Source: Planctomycetota bacterium (GTDB lineage: Bacteria; Planctomycetota; UBA1135; GCA-002686595). Taken from it: a DNA stretch of 57,982 bases. Position numbers and translations under genes: made by a program. The notes beneath the pieces are model-generated. The model was not told where the DNA came from, made no database searches, and saw only the letters and a program-made list of their open reading frames with translations. The stretch spans positions 1-57,982 of the forward strand of contig JADHNZ010000016.1 in NCBI GenBank assembly GCA_016779225.1. Direction: 5' to 3'. Of the stretch, positions 51,406-57,982 are shown one piece after another. Within the stretch, counting starts at the first letter, position 1. Each line of letters begins with the position of its first letter.

Positions 51406-53088
51406 TTGTCCGACCCGTTCCTCGACCTGGGCCCGCTGAGCGCGCGCGTCAATGTGGCCGAGCACCTGCTCGGCCACGCGGCTGCGGCGCCCGAGCAGGA
51501 GGCCATCGTCGAGCGCAACGGCCGCGCGCGCCAGAGCTGCACCTTCGGGGAGCTCGCGGCACGGACCACGCGCCTCGCGAGCGGCCTGGAGGCCCATGGC
51601 GTGCGCGCGGGCGACCGGGTGGCGGTCTTCGTGCCCCCTGGCCAGGACCTGATCGCGGTCGTGTGGGCCCTCCTCCGCATGGGGGCCCTGCCCGTGCTGG
51701 CGGATCCGGGCATGGGCCGCGAGCGCCTGCTGGGTGCGATCGAGCGCACCGCTCCGCGGGTGCTGATCGGCGTGCGCCGCGCCCTGCTCGCGCGAGCCCT
51801 GTTCCGAGCGCCGTTCCGCTCCGTCGAGCTCGCCTTCTCCATCGGCCCGCGCCTGCCGTTTCGAGCCCTCCCCCTCGAGCGCGTCGAGGCGGCCGGAGCG
51901 CCGGAGCACCAGCCCTTCGATGCCGCCTCCGACTCCCCCGCCGCGATCCTGTTCACCTCGGGCTCGACCGGCCCTCCCAAGGGCGTGCGCTTCACGCACG
52001 GCATGCTGGACGCCCAGGTTCGCGCCCTGCGTGAGGCTCTGGCCTACGCACCCGGTGAGCGGGACCTCTGCGGCCTCCCGGCCTTCGCGCTCTTCGACGC
52101 GGCGCTCGGGTTGACCAGCATCTTCCCCCCGATCGACCCCGCGCGCCCCGCCACCGCCGATCCGGCCGCCCTGCTCGCGGTGTGCGAGGAGGAGCGGGCC
52201 ACTACGGCCTTCCTCTCACCCGCCCTCTGGCGTCGGCTCGTTCCGTGGATGGAGACGGAGGGCCGCCGCTTCGCCACGCTGCGGCGCGCGACCTCTGCGG
52301 GAGCGCCCCTGCCTGTGGACATCGCCCGCCGCCTGCGTGCGCTGCTGCCGGAGGACGGCGAGCTCTTCACGCCCTATGGCGCCACCGAGGGGCTCCCCGT
52401 GTGCGTGATCGACGGCGCAACGCTTGAGGGGCACGCCGAGCGCATCGCAGCCGGCGCCGGCACGCCGGTCGGCGCGGCGGCCCCAGGGATCGAGCTGGCG
52501 ATCGCCGAGGTGACCGACGGCCCCCTCGACGGCTGGACCCGCGAACGAGCACTCCCCCTGGGGCGGATCGGGGAGGTGCTGGTGCGCGGGCCCGCCATCA
52601 CCCAGGAGTACGACGCGGCCCCTGAGGCCACGCGCCTCGCGAAGGTCCCCCACGAGGGCGGCGGCCCCGCCTGGCATCGCATGGGCGACCTGGGACGCCT
52701 CGACGACGAGGGGTGCCTCTGGTTCCTCGGGCGCAAGAGCCACCGCCTGGAGACCGAGCAGGGAATGCTGGCCCCCATCGAGCTCGAGAATGTGTTCCTG
52801 ACCAGCCCGCTCGTGGAGCGCTGCGCGCTGGTGGGCGTGGGCCCGCGCGGCCGTGAGCTCCCGGTGCTGGTCGTCGAGCCCGCGGGGCGGCCGGTCCCGC
52901 GCGACGAGCACGAGACCGCGCAGTTCATCACGGCCCTGCGCAGGACGGCGCGCACGACTCCCCGCACCGCGGGCATCAAGCGCTTCCTGTTCCACCCCTC
53001 CCTCCCGGTGGACCCGCGCCACAACTCGAAGATCCACCGCGAGGAGCTCAAGACCTGGGCCGAGGGGCAGCTGGGGGTCTCCCCGTGA
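51406..53088 (+). CDS. oleC: OleC-type beta-lactone synthetase (AMP-binding)
   Basis: A 560-aa ANL-superfamily enzyme. OleC turns the 2-alkyl-3-hydroxyacid into a cis-beta-lactone using ATP. The P-loop ILFTSGSTGPPKG sits at ~181-193, with YGATEGLPV at the adenine/Mg site, WHRMGDLGRLDDEG (Asp for ribose) and the Lys-containing C-terminal domain ending DPRHNSKIHREEL. That last motif matches other OleC proteins closely. Start TTG 51406 follows oleB after 8 bp and keeps the N-terminal NVAEHLLGHA part. It overlaps oleD by GTGA. The family has been confirmed biochemically in other bacteria and is assigned here by context and motifs. Confidence 0.92.
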   Translation: MSDPFLDLGPLSARVNVAEHLLGHAAAAPEQEAIVERNGRARQSCTFGELAARTTRLASGLEAHGVRAGDRVAVFVPPGQDLIAVVWALLRMGALPVLADPGMGRERLLGAIERTAPRVLIGVRRALLARALFRAPFRSVELAFSIGPRLPFRALPLERVEAAGAPEHQPFDAASDSPAAILFTSGSTGPPKGVRFTHGMLDAQVRALREALAYAPGERDLCGLPAFALFDAALGLTSIFPPIDPARPATADPAALLAVCEEERATTAFLSPALWRRLVPWMETEGRRFATLRRATSAGAPLPVDIARRLRALLPEDGELFTPYGATEGLPVCVIDGATLEGHAERIAAGAGTPVGAAAPGIELAIAEVTDGPLDGWTRERALPLGRIGEVLVRGPAITQEYDAAPEATRLAKVPHEGGGPAWHRMGDLGRLDDEGCLWFLGRKSHRLETEQGMLAPIELENVFLTSPLVERCALVGVGPRGRELPVLVVEPAGRPVPRDEHETAQFITALRRTARTTPRTAGIKRFLFHPSLPVDPRHNSKIHREELKTWAEGQLGVSP

Positions 53089-54092
53089 GGGCCCTCGTCA
53101 CGGGCGCTGGGGGCTTCCTGGGGGGCGCGATCGCGCGACGCCTGCGCGCGCGCGGGGACGAGGTGCTCTCGGTCAGCCGCGGGAGCCACCCGGCCCTGGC
53201 CGCGTGCGGCATCGCGCACCACGCCCTCGACCTCGCGCGCCCGGGATCACGCCTGCGCGAGCTGATGCAGGGGGTCGACGCCGTGTTCCACTGTGCGGCT
53301 CGCCCCGGAGTCTGGGGGCCAGCGGAGGGCTACCTGGCCCCGAACCTCGACGGCACGCAGGAGGTCGTCGCCGCCGCCGCCCGCGCGGGCGTCCGCGCCC
53401 TCGTGCACACCTCCTCGCCCTCAGTCTGCTTCGACGGGCACAGCCACCGGATGGCGCGCTCCCTGCCCCTGGCCCGGCGCTTCCTCGCCGCCTATCCAGA
53501 GAGCAAGGCGCGCGCGGAGGAGCTCGTGCTGCGCGGACTCGGCCCCGACCTTCCCGGGACCATCCTGCGACCCCACCTGCTGTTCGGCCCCGGCGATCCG
53601 CACCTCGTCCCGCGGCTCCTGCAGCGCGCTCGCGCAGGGCGCCTGGTCCGGGTGGGATCCGCGGACGGCACGCCGACGGAGGTGAGCCTGTGCTTCATCG
53701 ACACGGCCGCCAGCGCCCACCTGGCCGCGGCCGACCAGCTGCTCGACCGCGGCCCCCAGGCGCCGGTCGCGGGCCGTGCCTACTTCCTGGCCCAGCGTGA
53801 GCCAGTGGACCTCTGGGCCTGGATCCAAGAGGTGCTCGACGGCGTCGGCGCCCCGCCCCCGCGTCGCCGGGTCTCGGCCACAGCCGCACGGGTCCTGGGT
53901 GCCGCGCTGGAGGCGGCCTGGCGCCTGGCCGGCCGCGCCGAGGAGCCGCCCCTCACGCGCTTCGTGGCCGCCCAGCTCTCGACCAGCCACTCCTACGACC
54001 TCGAGCCCCTCGAGCAGGACCTGGGCTGGCGGGAGGAGATTGGGATGGCTGAGGCCACGGCCCGCACCATCGCAGCCCTACGCGAGGCGTGA
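53085..54092 (+). CDS. oleD: OleD-type NAD(P)-dependent 2-alkyl-3-oxoalkanoate reductase
   Basis: A 335-aa extended SDR. OleD reduces the OleA product (2-alkyl-3-ketoacid) to the 3-hydroxyacid that OleC uses. It begins with the cofactor motif VTGAGGFLGGAIARRL (~5-20), has VFHCAARPGVWG, the Ser at HTSSPSV, and catalytic Tyr137/Lys141 in YPESKA. Sequence elements such as RPGVWG and SPSVCFDG are characteristic of 3-beta-HSD/OleD proteins. The GTG start is inside oleC. It closes the operon and converges with the DNA glycosylase gene 39 bp away. Confidence 0.9.
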   Translation: MRALVTGAGGFLGGAIARRLRARGDEVLSVSRGSHPALAACGIAHHALDLARPGSRLRELMQGVDAVFHCAARPGVWGPAEGYLAPNLDGTQEVVAAAARAGVRALVHTSSPSVCFDGHSHRMARSLPLARRFLAAYPESKARAEELVLRGLGPDLPGTILRPHLLFGPGDPHLVPRLLQRARAGRLVRVGSADGTPTEVSLCFIDTAASAHLAAADQLLDRGPQAPVAGRAYFLAQREPVDLWAWIQEVLDGVGAPPPRRRVSATAARVLGAALEAAWRLAGRAEEPPLTRFVAAQLSTSHSYDLEPLEQDLGWREEIGMAEATARTIAALREA

Positions 54093-54133
54093 GCCCGCAG
54101 GAGAGGGACGCGCTGCGGCGCGCCGCCGGGCTC
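54091..54133. terminator. weak bidirectional hairpin between oleD and glycosylase gene
   Basis: GAGCCCG (54091-54097) pairs with CGGGCTC (54127-54133) around an inner GCGGCG/CGCCGC palindrome. It sits over both stop codons. No T-tract follows. Confidence 0.3.
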
Positions 54134-54779
54134 AGGCCGCGCCCTCGTCGAGGATTCGCCAGAGCACCCAGCAGGCCACGCTGCGCAGGGGCCGCCAGGC
54201 CTCGGCCCGCGCCTCGAGCTCGCGCGGGCCGGGGCGCTCGCAGAGGCCGTCGAGGCGCCGCAGCCCCTCCTGCAGGCCGAGGTCCCCGGGCGCCATCACA
54301 TCGAGCCGCCCAAGGCGAAAGAGCAGGAACATCTGCGCGGACCAGGGGCCGATGCCGCGCACCTCCACGAGGCGCGCCACCACCTCCTCGTCCGGGAGTC
54401 TGTGCAGCCCGCGCAGGCGCAGGCTCCCGTCCAGGCTCCGGCGCGCGAGGTCACGCAGCGCGAGGACCTTGTTCCCCGAGAGGCCCGCGCCCCTCAGGCG
54501 TGCGTCGTCCAGTTCGAGGAGCTCCTCGGCGCGCGGGAAGCCACGGCCCGGCGTCAGGGCGCAGGCGCGGCCCCAGATCGTCTGGGCGGCGCGGGTTGCG
54601 AGCTGCTGGAAGCAGATGGCGTGGGCCAGGGCCTCGTAGTGGCTGCGGGGCCCTCCCGCCATGGGGAAGCCGGGGAAGGCCGGCACCCGACGCAGGGCGC
54701 GGCCCAGGGCCGGATCGCGGCGTGCCAGGGCCGCAAGGGCGCGGGCCGTGGGCAGCCCCGTCGCGTGGGCCCCGCTCAC
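54132..54779 (-). CDS. AlkA-type DNA-3-methyladenine glycosylase
   Basis: A 215-aa base-excision repair glycosylase of the HhH-GPD superfamily, which removes alkylated bases. Features are ICFQQLATRAAQTIWGR, the helix-hairpin-helix LVEVRGIGPWSAQMFLL (~137-153) and the catalytic Asp166 in APGDLGLQ, all at standard spacing. It lacks the C-terminal FeS cluster of MutY/Nth and the N-terminal beta domain of long AlkA. It is closest to the compact bacterial 3-methyladenine glycosylases. Start GTG 54779 overlaps the stop of the peptidase gene by GTGA, so the two genes are coupled although unrelated in function. Confidence 0.85.
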   Translation of the reverse strand: MSGAHATGLPTARALAALARRDPALGRALRRVPAFPGFPMAGGPRSHYEALAHAICFQQLATRAAQTIWGRACALTPGRGFPRAEELLELDDARLRGAGLSGNKVLALRDLARRSLDGSLRLRGLHRLPDEEVVARLVEVRGIGPWSAQMFLLFRLGRLDVMAPGDLGLQEGLRRLDGLCERPGPRELEARAEAWRPLRSVACWVLWRILDEGAA

Positions 54780-56893
54780 GGCCGGACTCCGAGCAGCTGC
54801 CCGAGGGCCTGCCGTGCGCGCGGTGAGGGCTCGGACCCGAGCCGCTCCTCGAGGCGCGCGCGCTGGGACTCCGTCAGCCCTCCTCGCAGCGCTCCCGCAG
54901 AGGCGGACCGCACCAGCCGCTCCAGGCACGCGCGTCGCACCAGGGCATCGTCGTCCTCCACAGCGGCCGCAACCCAGGCGTCGCGGGCCTCGGGACTCGC
55001 GGGGACCGCGCGCGCCGCGCGGGTCCGCAGGGCGGGCTCCGCGTGGAAGGCGAGCAGCCCGAGGAGGGCATCGCGCGCGTACCCTGCGGGGTCGCTGCCA
55101 GCCGCGGCCGAGGCCAGGGCGGGAACGGCGCGCCAGCTGCGAACAGAGGCCGCGCCGGGGCTGGGGTCCCGCAGCTCGCCCCCGTCCATGGCCTGGACGA
55201 CCCACTGATCCACGGGCTTCAGGTGGTCCAGCTCCATGAGCAGGTCCCCATCCGGGTCGACCACCACATCGAGCAGGGTCCCGTCGAGGGGCAGGTCCAC
55301 CGCGGCCTCGCGCCCCGCAAGCTCGATCCTGTGCCGGCCGCGGCCGCTGCCCGTGACCACCTCGACCTCCACCTCGAGGCGAAAGAGGGGCACCAGGTCG
55401 TCGACCTCCTGCACCTGGCGCAGGACCAGGTGCAGGGCGTCGCCGCGCTCCTCCTGGCGCACCTCGAGGCGCGGTGCCCCACCGCCCTCGACCCACTGCT
55501 GCACGAGGGGCCGCAGGTTGTGGCCGGTGGTGTCGAAGACGGCCCGCACCAGGTCGGCGGTCTCCACGAAGCCTCCCGCGTGCCGGTCCAGGTAGTGCGC
55601 CACCGCGCGGTCGAAGTCCTCGGGGCCGACCGCCCGCCGCAGCATCTCGATCACCCAGGGCCCCTTCGTGTAGACATGGTGCGCGGCGTCCGGGCAGGCA
55701 CCCGCCACGCGCCACCCGGCCGAGAGGGGCATGCGCGGGTCCGCCGAGCGCAGGAAGCGCTCCGCGCACTCCTCGAGTGCCAGCCGCCGGGTGGGCTCAC
55801 CGGCCGCCTGCCCAAGCCAGGCGAGCTCCATCCATGAGGCGAAGGCCTCGTTCAGCCACAGGTCGCGCCAGCCCCAGCAGGTGACGAGGTCGCCGAACCA
55901 CTGGTGGGCCAGCTCGTGGGCCACGAGTCGGCGCGGCCAGTGGCCGAGGTCCAGGGCCTCGCCCTCGTCGCAGACGATCGGGTCGTGGACGAAGGTGAGC
56001 GTGGCGTTCTCCATCCCGCCGATCACGAAGCCCTCCAGGGCGACCTGGCCGTAGCGGGCGTAGGGAAAGGGCTCCTGCAGGTGCTCCTCCATCCAGGCGA
56101 GCATGGCGGGCGTCTCGCCGAAGGCCCTCCGGGCCCGGTCCTCACCTGCCCCTGCAGGCACCGCGTACTCGAGCTCGACCTCACCGACGGCGTCACGGAC
56201 GCGATCGAAGCGCCCTACGGCCAGGCCCAGTAGGTAGGTCGGGACCTCCTCGTCCAGGCGCCAGTGCCAGGTGCGCGTGCCGTCGGCGTGCCGCTCGGCC
56301 GCGACGAGCCGACCGTTGGCGAGGGCCTCGAACTCCTCCGGCACCCGCGCGCGCACCTCCAGGGTGGCCCGATCGTTGGGCTCGTCCCACAGGGGCAGCC
56401 AGTGCCGGTGGTCGTTGGGCTGCCCCTGTGAGAAGGCCAGGGGAACGGGCTCCGCACTGAACCGGCGCGCCTCCCGGAAGTGCAGGCCGGTCTCCGGCCG
56501 CGCCCGGTAGCGCACGCGCACGACCTCTTCCTCGCCCCTCCGGAGCGGGGCTGCTAGCTCGACCTGCAGCTCCTCTCCTTCCACGCGGAAGCGAAGCTCG
56601 CGGCCGCTTGCGTCCTCGATCCCCAGCACCTCGAGTCCCGCGGCGTGGAGTCGCAGCTCGTCCACCGACGACCGGAGGCCCCGGAACCAGCTGCTGCTGA
56701 CCCCCTCAACCGTGCGTTCGCGCGGATCCACGCGCACCTCGACCTCCAGGTGCGTCAGGTCCGCCCGCCGCTCCTCGCCGGCGCGCCCGAGCGAGTCCGC
56801 CTGGAGCAGGTCGGCGCCCCCGCCGGCCCGGGGCGCCGCGCAGGCGGCGAGGACCAGGGGAGCAAGCCGCGTGAGCAGGGTCAGCGTGCGCAT
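54776..56893 (-). CDS. M1-family zinc aminopeptidase, lipoprotein
   Basis: A 705-aa exported metallopeptidase. A lipobox (LVLAACAAP) with Cys18 predicts a lipid anchor. The N-terminal beta domain has LTHLEVEVRVDP and GEEEVVRVRYRA. The substrate loop is GGMENATLTF (~292-301), the zinc site VAHELAHQW (HExxH, 326-330) and the third ligand Glu349 in LNEAFASW. All key catalytic residues are present. The C-terminal ~180 residues look like HEAT-type helices (AARAVPASPEARDAW). It would release N-terminal residues from peptides outside the cytoplasm. It is divergent from glnN across 199 bp and coupled to the downstream glycosylase gene. Confidence 0.9.
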   Translation of the reverse strand: MRTLTLLTRLAPLVLAACAAPRAGGGADLLQADSLGRAGEERRADLTHLEVEVRVDPRERTVEGVSSSWFRGLRSSVDELRLHAAGLEVLGIEDASGRELRFRVEGEELQVELAAPLRRGEEEVVRVRYRARPETGLHFREARRFSAEPVPLAFSQGQPNDHRHWLPLWDEPNDRATLEVRARVPEEFEALANGRLVAAERHADGTRTWHWRLDEEVPTYLLGLAVGRFDRVRDAVGEVELEYAVPAGAGEDRARRAFGETPAMLAWMEEHLQEPFPYARYGQVALEGFVIGGMENATLTFVHDPIVCDEGEALDLGHWPRRLVAHELAHQWFGDLVTCWGWRDLWLNEAFASWMELAWLGQAAGEPTRRLALEECAERFLRSADPRMPLSAGWRVAGACPDAAHHVYTKGPWVIEMLRRAVGPEDFDRAVAHYLDRHAGGFVETADLVRAVFDTTGHNLRPLVQQWVEGGGAPRLEVRQEERGDALHLVLRQVQEVDDLVPLFRLEVEVEVVTGSGRGRHRIELAGREAAVDLPLDGTLLDVVVDPDGDLLMELDHLKPVDQWVVQAMDGGELRDPSPGAASVRSWRAVPALASAAAGSDPAGYARDALLGLLAFHAEPALRTRAARAVPASPEARDAWVAAAVEDDDALVRRACLERLVRSASAGALRGGLTESQRARLEERLGSEPSPRARQALGQLLGVRP

Positions 56894-56990
56894 GCCTGCA
56901 TCGTTGCGGAGCGCCCGGGCGCGGACAAGCAGGGGCCCCCCATGGCCATCGGATTCCGCAGATCAGCCTCGACCCTCGCAAGAGCCGCGT

Positions 56991-56996
56991 TAAGGT
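56991..56996 (+). promoter_or_regulatory. candidate -10 element of glnN
   Basis: TAAGGT, about 97 nt before the glnN start. The leader is GC-rich with runs of C and G that could fold. This long leader is unlike the near-start boxes elsewhere in the window and may hold regulation. Confidence 0.3.
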
Positions 56997-57092
56997 ACGC
57001 CCCCGTTCGGAGTGGGCCCGATCCCCCCCCCGAGGGGCCGGCTCCGTACGAGTCCAGTCCCCTCACCCCCCGACCAGAGGATCGGTCACCCC

Positions 57093-57982
57093 ATGACTGC
57101 CAGCACCCGCCAGGAGGCGGTTCGCCGCATCTCGCACGAGAGTCTGCTCGACGCCGCCATCGTCGACGCCCCCGCCAGCGCGCGCATCCCCGAGTACTAC
57201 GGACGCTATGTCTTCAATGACCGCGTCCAGCGCGAGCGGCTCCCCTCCCCCGTCTACAAGGCGCTGCGTCAGGTCATCGAGACCGGCGCTCCCCTGAGCC
57301 GCGACATCGCGGACGCCGTGGCCAGCGCCATGAAGGACTGGGCCATCGAGAACGGGGCGACTCACTACACCCACTGGTTCCAGCCCATGACGGGCTTCAC
57401 GGCGGAGAAGCACGACTCCTTCCTGAAGCCGACCGGCGACGGCAGCGCCATCCTCGAGTTCTCGGGCGCCCAGCTCTACCAGGGCGAGCCCGACGCGAGC
57501 TCGTTCCCCTCGGGCGGCCTGCGCGCCACCTTCGAGGCCCGCGGCTACACCGCGTGGGACCCGACCTCGCCCGCGTTCCTGCGCAAGACCCAAGAGGGAG
57601 CAACCCTCACGATCCCCACGGCGTTCTGCTCGTGGACCGGCGCCGCCCTCGACAAGAAGACGCCGCTGCTGCGCTCGAACGAGGCCGTCTCCAAGGCTGC
57701 CACGCGCCTGCTGCAGCTCGTGGGCGAGTCCCAGGTGAACCGCGTGAGCGCGAGCGCGGGGATCGAGCAGGAGTACTTCCTGATCGACCGTGAGTTCTTC
57801 ACGCTGCGCCCGGACCTCCTGGCCTGCGGCCGGACCCTGTTCGGCGCCCGTCCCTACAAGGGCCAGGAGTTCGACGACCACTACTTCGGGAGCATCCCGA
57901 CCCGGGCCCTGCGCTTCATGCACGACCTGGAGTACGAGCTGTGGACCCTCGGCGTCCCCGCCAAGACGCGCCACAACGAGGT
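57093..57982 (+). CDS. glnN: glutamine synthetase type III, N-terminal part
   Basis: The window ends inside the gene; 296 codons are visible. It starts [13 protein letters not shown] and has [53 protein letters not shown] and a [14 protein letters not shown] segment. These are type III (GlnN) marks, and the metal-binding Glu residues of the active site are in EQEYF. GlnN makes glutamine from glutamate, ammonia and ATP in a dodecamer of large (~75 kDa) subunits. The gene is divergent from the M1 peptidase. The start ATG 57093 follows a C-rich leader. Confidence 0.93.
   Translation, partial: MTASTRQEAVRRISHESLLDAAIVDAPASARIPEYYGRYVFNDRVQRERLPSPVYKALRQVIETGAPLSRDIADAVASAMKDWAIENGATHYTHWFQPMTGFTAEKHDSFLKPTGDGSAILEFSGAQLYQGEPDASSFPSGGLRATFEARGYTAWDPTSPAFLRKTQEGATLTIPTAFCSWTGAALDKKTPLLRSNEAVSKAATRLLQLVGESQVNRVSASAGIEQEYFLIDREFFTLRPDLLACGRTLFGARPYKGQEFDDHYFGSIPTRALRFMHDLEYELWTLGVPAKTRHNE

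Noticed and set aside
1-57982. Prophage, insertion sequences, CRISPR arrays or genomic island signs
   Set aside because: I found no transposase, integrase, phage structural gene or regularly spaced repeat, and base composition looks uniform throughout.

Overview
The window is very GC-rich (roughly 70% or more, judged by eye), densely coded on both strands and free of mobile elements, rRNA and CRISPR arrays. The content suggests a member of the Planctomycetota. Three secreted sulfatases, a large Ser/Thr kinase with a propeller-like C-terminus next to an ECF sigma factor, and secreted proteins ending in a common WYRD-containing domain all point that way. The phylum is inferred from gene content, not from a marker phylogeny.

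Region 1 (1-9.6 kb) holds selenocysteine machinery: tRNA-Sec (1605-1702, UCA anticodon), selD (4389-5468) and selA (8123-9544). selD is normally cut short by gene callers because it carries an in-frame UGA. Read through, it gives a protein with Sec at residue 17 and Lys20, exactly the catalytic positions of E. coli SelD, and a SECIS-like hairpin follows. A lipoprotein and a glycerophosphodiesterase lie in the selD operon, and a tandem SPFH/Band-7 pair separates selD from selA.

Region 2 (9.6-30.4 kb) is mostly housekeeping and envelope genes: recJ, a secreted protein, the kinase/sigma divergent pair, a degenerate Nudix-membrane fusion, a DUF368/PopT undecaprenyl-phosphate translocase, two secreted proteins (one an endonuclease I) with the same C-terminal domain, a degenerate LPS-kinase-like gene, polA, a multi-cluster ferredoxin, a membrane glycosyltransferase and dinB.

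Region 3 (30.5-54.1 kb) is the most interesting. It begins with oleA (head-to-head acyl condensation) coupled to an esterase. A compact, apparently co-transcribed cluster follows: GbsR-type regulator, ketosynthase, acyl carrier protein, two CrtI-like FAD oxidoreductases, ketoreductase, dehydratase and FabI-like enoyl reductase. A phosphopantetheinyl transferase lies at 45.2 kb, and oleB-oleC-oleD lie at 50.4-54.1 kb. Together these could form a dedicated type-II fatty-acid/desaturase line feeding long-chain olefin synthesis. The unusual part is the pair of CrtI-like enzymes inside a fatty-acid cluster, an arrangement also discussed for ladderane candidates in anammox planctomycetes. A phosphoesterase, a VWA lipoprotein, a glycosyltransferase and three sulfatases are interspersed.

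Region 4 (54.1 kb to the end) has an AlkA-type glycosylase, an M1 peptidase and the 5' part of a type III glutamine synthetase.

Across the window many first genes of transcription units have a TAnnnT hexamer only 6-10 nt before the start codon, with no Shine-Dalgarno and no clear -35. This suggests widespread leaderless or near-leaderless mRNAs.
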